Shown piece by piece: positions 8,230-17,161 of a DNA stretch of 64,000 bases. Within the stretch, counting starts at the first letter, position 1; every line of letters starts with the position of its first letter. Source of the DNA: Chitinophaga oryziterrae (GTDB lineage: Bacteria; Bacteroidota; Bacteroidia; Chitinophagales; Chitinophagaceae); assembly GCF_009758125.1 (NCBI RefSeq), contig NZ_WRXO01000001.1, positions 1,488,001 through 1,552,000 on the forward strand. The letters run 5' to 3'. The position numbers and the translations under genes are program-made. The notes under the pieces were generated by a model that made no database searches, was not told where the DNA came from, and saw only the letters and a program-made list of their open reading frames with translations.

Positions 8230-8721
8230 TTATAATTCTAAATCATAGCGTAGTTCTATCAGCTCTTTATCGAATGCATAGGATTTTTTTTCTTCGGTAA
8301 GTTTAAATCCATACCTGGTGTAAAGAGAGATGGCTGCCTGCTGCTCATTGGTTGTCAATAAATAAGCTTTATTGCATCCGCTTTCTTTCAGGTATGATAT
8401 GAATTCATTCATCAACACTTTACCTAAGCCAATACCACGGTACTCCGGCAGAAAAATAAAATACCGGAACTGCACAATATCATGACGATGAAATCCGACT
8501 AAAAATCCAATGATCCTGTCTTCATGTGAGCAGATCCAGACGCGATCTTTCTCAATATCGTACTGGCGTGCGAACTCCTGTAACCCGCCTAGTACATAGG
8601 CTTCGAAATTCAAACCATATCCGAGTTCCCGGGCGTATAGTAATCCATGTATATAAGCTATATACCCCAGGTCTCCCGGTAATAACTCCCTTCTTATGTG
8701 TATGTCTGAAAGACGCGGCAT
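8230..8721 (-). CDS. GNAT family N-acetyltransferase
   Basis: A 163-residue single-domain GNAT protein. The acetyl-CoA-binding motif A is YRGIGLGKVLMNEF, followed by KAYLLTTNEQQAAISLYTRYGF, the usual motif B. The substrate cannot be predicted. It starts 4 nt after the stop of the MarR gene on the same strand, so the two are translated from one mRNA. MarR-GNAT pairs and fusions are common in bacteria. The gene is convergent with the zinc-ribbon gene, with only 12 nt between the stops. Confidence 0.88.
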   Translation of the reverse strand: MPRLSDIHIRRELLPGDLGYIAYIHGLLYARELGYGLNFEAYVLGGLQEFARQYDIEKDRVWICSHEDRIIGFLVGFHRHDIVQFRYFIFLPEYRGIGLGKVLMNEFISYLKESGCNKAYLLTTNEQQAAISLYTRYGFKLTEEKKSYAFDKELIELRYDLEL

Positions 8722-8725
8722 ATCA

Positions 8726-9157
8726 TTATTTATTTAAAATGCTTATAATCGAATGCATGTGTGATACCAGTTCCTGTTGCTGTGCGCTGCTTAATGTTTC
8801 AATCAATTGACCGATCTGATGATCAGAGGCCTTATTCAGTGTATCAAACAGCTTTTTTCCCTTTGCTGTTAATGATATCGACAGGGCCCTTGCATCCTGA
8901 GGGGATAGACTTTTAGTAATAATGCCGTCCTTTTCTAATTTTTTCAGAATTCTGCTTAAGTAACTCTTGTCAATACTCATGGCCGCCATAATCTGGGAAG
9001 CCTGTACTTCTTTACCCACAGAGATCTCGTACATCACACGCACTTCCGCCAGCGAATAATCACTATCTAATAGATGCTTATTCAACAGACCAATTACATC
9101 GGTATAAAAACGGTTAAATGCCCTTATATTTTGAATGGCAGTTTGTTTTGTCAGCAT
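8726..9157 (-). CDS. MarR family transcriptional regulator
   Basis: A 143-residue winged-helix protein. The recognition region QIMAAMSIDKSYLSRILKKLEKDGIITK and the wing residues PQDARALSISLTAKGKK are typical of MarR. It is the first gene of a MarR-GNAT operon. Its start codon lies only 4 nt after a TATCTTTG -7 box (9169-9162), so the mRNA is probably leaderless. A perfect 12-bp inverted repeat (9174-9200) lies directly upstream and is the likely operator, shared with the divergent serine hydrolase gene. Cys residues suitable for OhrR-type peroxide sensing are not present, so a small-molecule ligand is more likely. Confidence 0.9.
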   Translation of the reverse strand: MLTKQTAIQNIRAFNRFYTDVIGLLNKHLLDSDYSLAEVRVMYEISVGKEVQASQIMAAMSIDKSYLSRILKKLEKDGIITKSLSPQDARALSISLTAKGKKLFDTLNKASDHQIGQLIETLSSAQQQELVSHMHSIISILNK

Positions 9158-9161
9158 GATA

Positions 9162-9169
9162 CAAAGATA
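9162..9169 (-). promoter_or_regulatory. -7 box of the MarR-GNAT operon (leaderless type)
   Basis: Read on the minus strand this is TATCTTTG, followed by TATC and the ATG at 9157. The spacing puts the transcription start at or within a few bases of the start codon. Confidence 0.55.
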
Positions 9170-9173
9170 AAAT

Positions 9174-9200
9174 AAAATAGTGGACTTTGTCCACTATTTT
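9174..9200. promoter_or_regulatory. Perfect palindromic operator, probably for MarR
   Basis: AAAATAGTGGAC (9174-9185) is separated by TTT from its exact reverse complement (9189-9200). It lies in the 94-bp divergent region between the marR start (9157) and the serine hydrolase start (9252), overlapping the upstream part of the marR promoter. Confidence 0.75.
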
Positions 9201-9251
9201 GTAAAAAAGAACGGGTTATAGTTTCAGGGGAATTTTTCGTAAATATGTAAG

Positions 9252-10784
9252 ATGATCCTGAAAACTTTTCATACCATATTATTAACTACCTGCTGTAGTA
9301 TTACACTGGCCCAAAACTACAAACCTGCAAAATTCACAGATCCGGACAGGTTAAAGAAGATCGAAGCTGCTTACCCGGTAATTGATCAGATTTATAAAGA
9401 TTATGCAGTGCAGAACCATTTCCCGGGTTTGGTATATGGTATTATTGTGGATGGTAAGCTGGTACATACCGGTAGTTTTGGTTATACTGATATCAAGGCT
9501 AAAACCCTTGCTACTCCCCAATCTGATTTTCGCATAGCCTCCATGACTAAAAGCCTGGCTGCTATGGCCATATTGAAATTGCGGGACGAGGGTAAGCTAA
9601 AACTGGATGACCCTGCTTATCTCTACATTCCCGAAATGAAGAATACACATTACTTAACCAAAGATGCCACACCGGTTACTTTAAGGCATCTGCTAACCCA
9701 TTCCGCCGGTTACCCGGAAGATAACCCCTGGGGCGACAGGCAACTGGCTGTCAGTGATGCTGAACTGTTAGCCATTTACAAAAAGGGCGTTTCCTTTTCA
9801 AATAACCCGGGTACGGGATATGAATATAGTAACCTTGGTTTCGCGACCCTGGGCTATATCATTAAAAAAGTATCGGGCAAAACGTATGAGCAGTATATCA
9901 ACGAGAATATCCTGAAACCGCTGGGTATGACGCATACCTACTGGGAATATACCGAAGTGCCTAAAGATCAGCTGGCACTTGGTTACCGCTGGCTGGACAA
10001 CGAATGGGTAGAGCAGCCGCTGTTACATGATGGTGCTTACGGTGCTATGGGCGGACTAATCACCAGTATTGAGGATTTCAGCAAATACATCGCTGTACAT
10101 ATAGCTGCCTGGCCTGCACGGGATGATGCAGAAACGGGGCCGGTTAAAAGGAGTTCTATCCGCGAAATGCAATACCCATGGGACGTAAGCTACTTATCTG
10201 CGAATGCGAAAACGACCACGGGTCGCCCTTGTCCTAATGTGAGCGCTTATGCTTACGGGTTACGTTGGGCAAAGGATTGTGAAAACCGTGTTTATATAGG
10301 TCATACCGGCGGTTTGCCAGGCTTTGGCAGTAACTGGAACATGCTGCCGGATTATGGGGTAGGAGTGGTCTCATTTGCCAATTTAACGTATGCCCGTGCA
10401 AGCTATCCCAATTCCGCTGCGCTGGATACCCTGCTGGCCCTGTCTGGAATAAAACCAAGAACGTTGCCGGCATCTGCTATATTGGAACAACGTAAGAATG
10501 AGCTCGTGAAGGTAATTGCCGACTGGAGCAAGGCTAAACAAAGTGGCATATTTGCTGATAATTTCTTCCTGGATTACTTTCCTGATAAATTAAAAGCAGC
10601 AACGGAGGAAGCATTTGCCAAAGCCGGTAAAACACTGACTATCTCTGATGTAGTACCAGAAAATCAATTGAGAGGTTATTTTATTATCAGGGGTGAAAAG
10701 GCGAACATCAGAGTAAGCTTTACCCTAACCCCTGAAAACCCGGCTATGATTCAGGAATATCACCTGGACGTTATTGACATATGA
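9252..10784 (+). CDS. Serine hydrolase of the beta-lactamase class C / penicillin-binding family
   Basis: A 510-residue exported protein with signal peptide MILKTFHTILLTTCCSITLA. The active-site signature is complete: Ser97-Met-Thr-Lys100 (SxxK), Tyr192-Ser-Asn194 (YxN) and His351-Thr-Gly353 as the KTG equivalent. Residues about 40-400 are the beta-lactamase-related domain (Pfam PF00144); the last 100 residues form a separate small domain of the kind often appended to these esterases or D-aminopeptidases. It acts in the periplasm; the substrate (peptide, ester or beta-lactam) is unknown. Its divergent position across the MarR palindrome suggests control by the MarR protein. Confidence 0.88.
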   Translation: MILKTFHTILLTTCCSITLAQNYKPAKFTDPDRLKKIEAAYPVIDQIYKDYAVQNHFPGLVYGIIVDGKLVHTGSFGYTDIKAKTLATPQSDFRIASMTKSLAAMAILKLRDEGKLKLDDPAYLYIPEMKNTHYLTKDATPVTLRHLLTHSAGYPEDNPWGDRQLAVSDAELLAIYKKGVSFSNNPGTGYEYSNLGFATLGYIIKKVSGKTYEQYINENILKPLGMTHTYWEYTEVPKDQLALGYRWLDNEWVEQPLLHDGAYGAMGGLITSIEDFSKYIAVHIAAWPARDDAETGPVKRSSIREMQYPWDVSYLSANAKTTTGRPCPNVSAYAYGLRWAKDCENRVYIGHTGGLPGFGSNWNMLPDYGVGVVSFANLTYARASYPNSAALDTLLALSGIKPRTLPASAILEQRKNELVKVIADWSKAKQSGIFADNFFLDYFPDKLKAATEEAFAKAGKTLTISDVVPENQLRGYFIIRGEKANIRVSFTLTPENPAMIQEYHLDVIDI

Positions 10785-10853
10785 CTCCGGATAATCTGAT
10801 TATGGTCCGTGAGATAGGGAATGAATGGTATTTGTATAAAACAACCTGATAAA

Positions 10854-10882
10854 AAAGCAGCTGGCGATAAACCAACTGCTTT
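10854..10882 (-). terminator. Terminator between the convergent hydrolase and LLM genes
   Basis: AAAGCAG (10854-10860) pairs with CTGCTTT (10876-10882), with an inner TGG/CCA extension. On the minus strand the stem is followed by a run of T, so it best fits termination of the minus-strand LLM gene; it may work in both directions. Confidence 0.65.
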
Positions 10883-10887
10883 ACATA

Positions 10888-11919
10888 TTACCCGATTAAT
10901 GGTTTCAGTCGTGTTCCTATCAATTCTATGGATTCCATCAGCTTGTCGTGAGTCAATGCTGCACTGTCCATCTGAAACGTAAGTCTGGAAATGCCTCCAA
11001 GTGCATTGGCGTGACGAAGGACTTTTTCCGCTACTTCTTCCACACTTCCCACCAGCAAAGCCCCTTTAGGTCCCATCTGATCAAAAAATCTTTCTTTGGT
11101 CATCGGAGGCCAGCCACGTTCTTTTCCAATATTGGTCATACTTGCTGCATACCCCGGGTAAAAACCATCAATAGCTTCTTCCATAGTTTTTGCTACATAG
11201 CCTAATGAATGTAACCCTACTTTTAGTTTTTCAGGTGAATGCCCTGCTTTTAATCCGGCCTCTCTGTAAAGATCTATTAACGGACGAAAACGGTGTGTTT
11301 CCCCGCCAATAATAGCCACCATCAATGGCAGACCCAGCATTCCCGCCCGAACAAATGACTCAGGGGTACCACCTACACCCAACCAGATAGGGAAGGGGTC
11401 CTGCAAAGGTCTTGGATATACGGGCTGGTTTTTCAGGGCGGGGCGGAACTTACCCGACCAGGTGACAAACTCATTCTCACGGATCTTTAGTAGAAGGTCT
11501 AGTTTCTCTGTAAATAGCGCATCATAATCATGGAGGCTATACCCGAATAATGGAAAGGCATCTGTAAACGAGCCTCTTCCCACCACCATCTCGGCCCGGC
11601 CATTGGATATCAGGTCCAGGGTAGCAAAGTTCTGGAAGGCTCTTACCGGATCGATGGCACTGAGTACGGTAACAGCACTGGTGAGTCTTATACGTTTGGT
11701 ACGGGCGGCGGCTGCGGCCAGAATAAGGGTAGGGGCAGAATCAAGAAAACCCTTCCGGTGATGCTCTCCGATACCGAATATATCAAGGTCTGAATGATCT
11801 GCATGTTCAATTCTTTCCAGTAACTGGGCCATAGCATCCTTATCACTAATGGCTGTGCCGGCGTTTTCACTAAACCTGGCGGCAAAACTATCTATTCCTA
11901 TCTCCATAACATTTTTCAT
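10888..11919 (-). CDS. LLM class flavin-dependent oxidoreductase (bacterial luciferase-like)
   Basis: A 343-residue TIM-barrel protein of the luciferase-like monooxygenase superfamily. Typical elements are GIGEHHRKGFLDSAPTLILA, RIRLTSAVTVLSAIDPVRAF, GRAEMVVGRGSFTDAFPLFG and the later PIWLGVGGTPESFVRAG. Family members use FMN or F420 for oxidation of diverse substrates; since F420 is rare in Bacteroidota, FMN supplied by a separate reductase is the more likely cofactor. The frame contains a second ATG four codons in. It is monocistronic, with an AT-rich 186-bp region separating it from the divergent glycan operon at 12106. Confidence 0.88.
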   Translation of the reverse strand: MKNVMEIGIDSFAARFSENAGTAISDKDAMAQLLERIEHADHSDLDIFGIGEHHRKGFLDSAPTLILAAAAARTKRIRLTSAVTVLSAIDPVRAFQNFATLDLISNGRAEMVVGRGSFTDAFPLFGYSLHDYDALFTEKLDLLLKIRENEFVTWSGKFRPALKNQPVYPRPLQDPFPIWLGVGGTPESFVRAGMLGLPLMVAIIGGETHRFRPLIDLYREAGLKAGHSPEKLKVGLHSLGYVAKTMEEAIDGFYPGYAASMTNIGKERGWPPMTKERFFDQMGPKGALLVGSVEEVAEKVLRHANALGGISRLTFQMDSAALTHDKLMESIELIGTRLKPLIG

Positions 11920-12105
11920 AGTATAAAATTAAGCCTTGTAATATGGCTAACGGTTGGATAGAATGCTGGAAATGATGGACGATTTGTTGGATACAGCGAT
12001 TATTATGCAGATGCTATAAACCTTTTATTACATTAAAGTGTAATTATAAAGTTTATTTAAAGTAATTTTATTACGATTGCACCAACCGAATAAATCTGCC
12101 TCAGT

Positions 12106-13002
12106 ATGAGAGTCGCACATATTATTATTTTTCATAAGGATCCGGGCGCGATTGAACGTTTAATTAAGGTTTTGCAGCATCCAAACTTTGATTTTTATCT
12201 TCACCTCGACAAAAAAGTTGATATAGAACCTTTTGCGTATTTATCCGATTTGCCTAATACTCATTTTGTTATTGACAGGAAAACGGTTCGCTGGGGAGGT
12301 TTTAGTCAACTGGAAGCGCTTATTGCGTCCCTTGATCAGATATTCAATGGAAATAAGAAGTATGATTTTATTAACCTTCTGAGCGGGCAGGATTATCCTA
12401 TCAAACCGGTCGCTGAAATCAATGATTTATTATCGGATAACATCGGGAAATCTTTCATGATATCTGAAACCCCGCCATCCCCCTGGTGGGATGATGCCAT
12501 CTCCCGTATTACCAAATATCATCTTGCCGAATATGATTTCCGGGGGAAATACCGGCTGGAAACAGCTCTTTCAAAAGTATTGCCAAAACGTGTGTTCCCG
12601 CTAACCTTACAGTTGTATGGAGGGCCATATGCCTCGTACTGGATTTTGAGTTTCGATGCGGCCCTGTATATTTATTACGTATTACACCGGAATGAGCGCA
12701 TCCGGCAGTTCTTTAAGCATACCTGGGCGCCCGACGAATTTCTGATACATACATTACTGATGAATTCCTATTTTAGGGGAACGGTTATTAATGAAAATCA
12801 TCATTATATAGACCGGTCCCAGGGTGGTTCCCGCCCGAAAATATTAACAAAGGATGATTTTGATTTACTCGAACGTTCTGATAAAATGTTTGCACGTAAA
12901 TTTGACCGGGTAGTAGATCCGGAGATCCTGGACATGATAGATGAAAAAATCATATTCGGAACAAATTATGCTCATCGTAAAATGCCTGGCCGGCGTACTT
13001 AA
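12106..13002 (+). CDS. GT14-type beta-1,6-N-acetylglucosaminyltransferase-like protein
   Basis: A 298-residue protein of the Core-2/I-branching/xylosyltransferase family (Pfam PF02485, CAZy GT14). Family-like stretches are MRVAHIIIFHKDPGAIERL, FYLHLDKKVDIEP, INLLSGQDYPIKP and the late TWAPDEFLIHTLLMN, where the acidic pair is the candidate catalytic region. No membrane anchor is visible, as usual for bacterial members. It is the first gene of a five-gene operon that continues with an ABC glycan exporter, so it most likely adds a sugar branch or cap to the exported polysaccharide or O-antigen. Confidence 0.85.
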   Translation: MRVAHIIIFHKDPGAIERLIKVLQHPNFDFYLHLDKKVDIEPFAYLSDLPNTHFVIDRKTVRWGGFSQLEALIASLDQIFNGNKKYDFINLLSGQDYPIKPVAEINDLLSDNIGKSFMISETPPSPWWDDAISRITKYHLAEYDFRGKYRLETALSKVLPKRVFPLTLQLYGGPYASYWILSFDAALYIYYVLHRNERIRQFFKHTWAPDEFLIHTLLMNSYFRGTVINENHHYIDRSQGGSRPKILTKDDFDLLERSDKMFARKFDRVVDPEILDMIDEKIIFGTNYAHRKMPGRRT

Positions 13003-13011
13003 ATTATTGAC

Positions 13012-13854
13012 TTGCAGACACAATGGAAATGGAAAATTGAGGCAAAAACCCGGTGGTTTCAGTGGAATCTGAAAGAACTGTGGCAATATAAAGATTTGCT
13101 CAATAGATTTGTCAGAAGGGACCTGATCGCCAATTATCAGCAGACTGTTTTAGGTCCATTCTGGATCTTCCTGCAGCCTGCGTTAACGACCCTTGTTTAC
13201 TGGCTGATATTCGGTAAAGTAGCCCGGATCTCTACTGATGGTATCCCGCCTGTATTGTTTTACCTGCCGGGCATTATTATCTGGAGCTATTTTTCTGATT
13301 GCCTGAATGGGACAATGTATACCTTTTTACAAAACTCCGCATTATTCAGTAAGGTATATTTCCCGCGTTTGATCATCCCTCTTAGCGCTATTGTATCTCA
13401 TACCATAAGAATGCTGGTACAGCTACTGCTATTTACCGGCATTTATCTCTTCTACCTGATCTTCACCGAGGCTGTTAAGCCTAACCTGTATATTTTACTC
13501 CTGCCATTCCTTATCCTGCTTACAGCGGCCTTCAGTTTGGGCACAGGGCTTATTATCAGTGTTATGACGGCCCGGTACCGGGACCTGGACTATGCACTGC
13601 AATTTGTGTTAAGACTGTTTATGTTTGCGAGTCCGGTGGTGTATCCAACTTCCATCGTACCGGAAAAATACAGGTTTGTCTTTTGGCTAAATCCACTGAC
13701 CCCGATTATCGAAAGCTTCAGAACGGCTTTTTTTACTACCGGGCCTCTTCATTATAAATACCTTTTACTGACGCTGTTTTCCGTTACAGTAATCCTTTTC
13801 ACGGGCCTGACGTTGTTTAAAAAGAAAGAATTGAACGTAATGGACATTATTTAA
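13012..13854 (+). CDS. wzm: ABC-2 type polysaccharide export permease (Wzm)
   Basis: A 280-residue inner-membrane protein with the N-terminal amphipathic segment and six hydrophobic spans typical of Wzm/TagG. The motif FVRRDLIANYQQTVLGPFWIFLQP at the start of TM1 (shown here as one segment plus flank) and the mid-protein SPVVYPTSIVPEKYRFVFWLNP are characteristic. The start is a TTG at 13012: an in-frame stop lies just upstream and the nearby ATG at 13023 is out of frame. With Wzt (13873) it should form the transporter that exports undecaprenyl-linked glycan across the inner membrane. Confidence 0.88.
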   Translation: MQTQWKWKIEAKTRWFQWNLKELWQYKDLLNRFVRRDLIANYQQTVLGPFWIFLQPALTTLVYWLIFGKVARISTDGIPPVLFYLPGIIIWSYFSDCLNGTMYTFLQNSALFSKVYFPRLIIPLSAIVSHTIRMLVQLLLFTGIYLFYLIFTEAVKPNLYILLLPFLILLTAAFSLGTGLIISVMTARYRDLDYALQFVLRLFMFASPVVYPTSIVPEKYRFVFWLNPLTPIIESFRTAFFTTGPLHYKYLLLTLFSVTVILFTGLTLFKKKELNVMDII

Positions 13855-13872
13855 CTATTAAAGCTACCTGCA

Positions 13873-15114
13873 ATGACTAACAAAATGATCAGGGCTGAAA
13901 ATATATCTAAATACTATAATCTTGGCAGGTTAGGTTCCGGGAGGCTGAGGGAAGATTTTAAGAACTGGTGGGACCGTTCCGTCAAAAACAGCAGGCAGGA
14001 GAAGGAACCGCGTAATCACATATGGGCATTAAAGGATGTCAGCTTTGAAGTCTCCGAAGGAGAGGTATTGGGTTTTATTGGCAATAACGGAGCGGGCAAA
14101 TCAACTTTATTAAGGATCATTTCACGTATAACGGCTCCCTCGTCAGGTGTTATTATGGGTAATGGCCGGGTGGCAAGTTTGCTGGAAGTAGGTACCGGGT
14201 TTCATGGAGAACTGACAGGAAGAGAAAATATATACCTGAATGGGCATATCCTGGGGATGAAGAAAAAAGAAATAGCTGACAGGTTTGATGCAATCATAGA
14301 CTTCTCCGGAGTAGAAAAATTCATTGATACCCCGGTGAAGAGATATTCCAGTGGTATGTACATGAGACTGGCATTTGCGGTAGCTGCTCATATGGACCCG
14401 GAAATATTGATCGTAGATGAAGTCCTTGCGGTAGGTGATGCAGAATTTCAGCGTAAATGTATCGGGAAAATGAAGGAGGTGTCAACACAGAAAGGTAAAA
14501 CGGTCCTTTTTGTAAGTCATAATATGCAGGCGTTGCAGAGCCTTTGTCATCGTGTTATCGCACTTCATAAGGGAGAGATTATTGATTCCGGTGAACCAGA
14601 AACTGTTATCGGTCGTTATTTAAAAAGAGAAAGAAAGATCAACAGCTTCCAGGAATATGAAGCCATACCCTATGCTCCCGGAAATGATAGTATACGTATC
14701 AAAAAAGTTGCGCTACTCCCGGAATATGTCAATGATCAGGAGGTGATAGATATACGTACGCCTGTTAATATTCATTTTGAATTCTGGTATCTGGGGGCAG
14801 CATACGATAATCTTATTGCCGGAGTACATTTATTTAATATGAAGGGAGAGTGTATTTTTGATGTTTGTTCGGAAGGGGCCATGTATACGAATGGTTTAAT
14901 TGAAGGAAAATGCACGATCCCCGGGAATTTTTTGAATGACGGTTCCTATTATATATCACTGGTTTTTGTGAAAGATACTACCAATCCTTTATATCATTTT
15001 GAGGCCTGTTTAGCTTTCGATGTAGAAGATTACCGTAAAGATACTGCATGGTACGGTAAATGGCAGGGCGCCGTAAGACCGGCATTCCCGGTTACTTTAA
15101 CAACAAAAGAATAA
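13873..15114 (+). CDS. wzt: Polysaccharide ABC transporter ATPase with C-terminal glycan-binding domain (Wzt)
   Basis: A 413-residue ATPase. Walker A is GNNGAGKST (70-78), the signature is YSSGM (158-162) and Walker B is ILIVDE (178-183). The H-loop is in LFVSHNMQALQ. Residues about 265-410 form an extra domain of the Wzt_C type, which in O-antigen exporters of the E. coli O9a kind binds the capped non-reducing end of the glycan and couples chain termination to export. Its presence suggests that this glycan also carries a recognised terminal modification, perhaps added by a neighbouring transferase. It follows wzm by 18 nt. Confidence 0.9.
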   Translation: MTNKMIRAENISKYYNLGRLGSGRLREDFKNWWDRSVKNSRQEKEPRNHIWALKDVSFEVSEGEVLGFIGNNGAGKSTLLRIISRITAPSSGVIMGNGRVASLLEVGTGFHGELTGRENIYLNGHILGMKKKEIADRFDAIIDFSGVEKFIDTPVKRYSSGMYMRLAFAVAAHMDPEILIVDEVLAVGDAEFQRKCIGKMKEVSTQKGKTVLFVSHNMQALQSLCHRVIALHKGEIIDSGEPETVIGRYLKRERKINSFQEYEAIPYAPGNDSIRIKKVALLPEYVNDQEVIDIRTPVNIHFEFWYLGAAYDNLIAGVHLFNMKGECIFDVCSEGAMYTNGLIEGKCTIPGNFLNDGSYYISLVFVKDTTNPLYHFEACLAFDVEDYRKDTAWYGKWQGAVRPAFPVTLTTKE

Positions 15115-15115
15115 C

Positions 15116-17140
15116 ATGCATACATTCTCTCCTTATACAATTGAACACTTACAGTTAAAAGAGCTGGATGATGATCTGTTAAACAGGGCGGATAATACGT
15201 ACCTGGTATGCTGGTCGGATGAGCTGCCGCTGGGACATTTGTGGTGTAAGGCTGCAGAGGGACAGAATAACAGGAAACGGATCAATGAAGTATTAAGGCC
15301 CGTTTTAACCCATTACCTGCCGATATCTGCTGAATGGGAGCATTTACTGGAAGAAGGTAAATACAGTGCTGTATCTTCATTGTTGAGTCAAAAGAAAATT
15401 ATACCGGAGAGCGATCCTCAACAAAGGATTTCCGTTGTCATTTGTACCAGGAACCGGCCGTCTGCGATACAAAACTGCTTATTATCCCTTACGAAATGCG
15501 CGGATAAGGATGTTGAAATTATAGTAATAGACAATGCGCCGGATAATAATCTCACGGAGTTGGCCGTGGCAAAATTCCCGGGAGTGAAATACGTGCAGGA
15601 AAAAAGAAAGGGCCTGGATATTGCACGTAATACCGGTGCCAGGCATGCTTCTCACAATATTATTGCCTATACCGATGATGATGTGTTAATACCATCTAAC
15701 TGGATACGGAACATCAGGTCCTGTTTTGATGATCCATTAACAATGGCCGTAACCGGACTAATTTTACCTGCTGAGTTAAAGACATATTCGCAATTCGTTT
15801 TTGAGCGCGACTGGAGCTTCAATAAAGGATATTTACCCAGGGTGTTCGATCACCGGTACTTCCTTGATAATATAGATACAGGAGTACCTGCCTGGGATAT
15901 TGGTGCCGGTGCAAATATGGCATTCAGAAAAGAAGCGTTTCAACTGGCAGGTTTATTTGATGAACGATTGGATGTGGGTGCTTCAGGTTGTAGCGGAGAT
16001 TCGGAAATGTGGTACAGGATACTGGCAGAAGGATGGAATTGCAACTACTATCCACATTTGTATGTGTATCACCAGCACCGGAGTACAATGAAGGAACTCC
16101 ATAGCCAGTTGTACCATTATATGCGTGGACATATAAGTGCCTTGCTGGTCCAGCATGAGAATTATCAGCATGCAGGTGACCTTTACAGGATCCGGAAAGG
16201 CTTTCCTGCTTATTATTATTCCAGGATCAAAAGCTATTTACGCAGGGACAGCAGCAGGGACCATTCTGGTTTGCTGAAGGAAATCAAAGGTTGTATAGCC
16301 GGATGGAAATATTACAAGGCTAATCAACATCGCAAACGACATGATATTTATCCATTTCCTGAACAGCTACTGCAAAAGGTGGTGGTTAGTGCAGAAACAA
16401 TCGTTTCTGTTATTATTCCGTGTTATAACTATGGACGGTTTTTAAAGCAGGCAATTGACAGCGTTTTTGGACAATCACATCAAAACGTGGAAGTGATCGT
16501 TGTTGACGACGGTTCAGATGACGAAACACCTGCTATCTGTCAGGCATACGGAGACTGGATAAAATATGTAAGAGTAGAAAGAGTGGGGCTATCGGCAGCA
16601 AGGAATATCGGGGTACAGTTCTCTAAAGGAGATTTCGTCGTTTTCCTGGATGCGGATGACATCTTATATGAGTCTGCATTGGAACTCAATCTTTATTATT
16701 TTAACTTTTATGGCGATGTTGCTTTTGTTTCCGGTGGGCATCAGCGTATAGACGAGGAGGGTATTGATTTACCAGGCATTACTAATGAAGCAAAGCATGA
16801 AAATAGTTACTGGGCTTTATTGCAGGGCAATTACATTGGAATGGAAAGTAGTATAATGTACAGAAGAGACCTGTTCTTTCATTTCCATTTTGATACTTCT
16901 TTGAAATCATGTGAAGATTACGATCTTAATTTACGTATTGCACGCATATTCCCTGTATTCAGTCATACTGAGGTAATCGCATATTATCGTATACATTCCG
17001 GAAATATGTCACTCAATAAAGAAGTAATGAAAAAAACTGCGCTGGCTGTATTAAGGACACAGGAAAAATTATTACTGAATGAAGAAGAACGACAAGCGCA
17101 TAAGGCCGGTTTGGAGAACTGGGAAAGATTTTATGAATAA
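15116..17140 (+). CDS. Tandem two-domain GT2 glycosyltransferase
   Basis: A 674-residue protein starting 1 nt after the wzt stop. A non-GT head (1-100) is followed by a GT-A domain (about 104-340, beginning RISVVICTRNRPS, with the DDD metal-binding triad at 187-189) and a second GT2 domain (about 426-650, beginning VSVIIPCYNYGRFLKQAID, with DADD near 512-515). Double GT2 proteins often build a disaccharide repeat by adding two sugars alternately. The mid-part HLYVYHQHRSTMKELHSQL resembles the chain-terminating side of cytosolic GT2 enzymes. No membrane spans are visible. It probably assembles the glycan that Wzm/Wzt exports. Confidence 0.85.
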   Translation: MHTFSPYTIEHLQLKELDDDLLNRADNTYLVCWSDELPLGHLWCKAAEGQNNRKRINEVLRPVLTHYLPISAEWEHLLEEGKYSAVSSLLSQKKIIPESDPQQRISVVICTRNRPSAIQNCLLSLTKCADKDVEIIVIDNAPDNNLTELAVAKFPGVKYVQEKRKGLDIARNTGARHASHNIIAYTDDDVLIPSNWIRNIRSCFDDPLTMAVTGLILPAELKTYSQFVFERDWSFNKGYLPRVFDHRYFLDNIDTGVPAWDIGAGANMAFRKEAFQLAGLFDERLDVGASGCSGDSEMWYRILAEGWNCNYYPHLYVYHQHRSTMKELHSQLYHYMRGHISALLVQHENYQHAGDLYRIRKGFPAYYYSRIKSYLRRDSSRDHSGLLKEIKGCIAGWKYYKANQHRKRHDIYPFPEQLLQKVVVSAETIVSVIIPCYNYGRFLKQAIDSVFGQSHQNVEVIVVDDGSDDETPAICQAYGDWIKYVRVERVGLSAARNIGVQFSKGDFVVFLDADDILYESALELNLYYFNFYGDVAFVSGGHQRIDEEGIDLPGITNEAKHENSYWALLQGNYIGMESSIMYRRDLFFHFHFDTSLKSCEDYDLNLRIARIFPVFSHTEVIAYYRIHSGNMSLNKEVMKKTALAVLRTQEKLLLNEEERQAHKAGLENWERFYE

Positions 17141-17161
17141 TAAAAATAAAACAGCGCTGAT

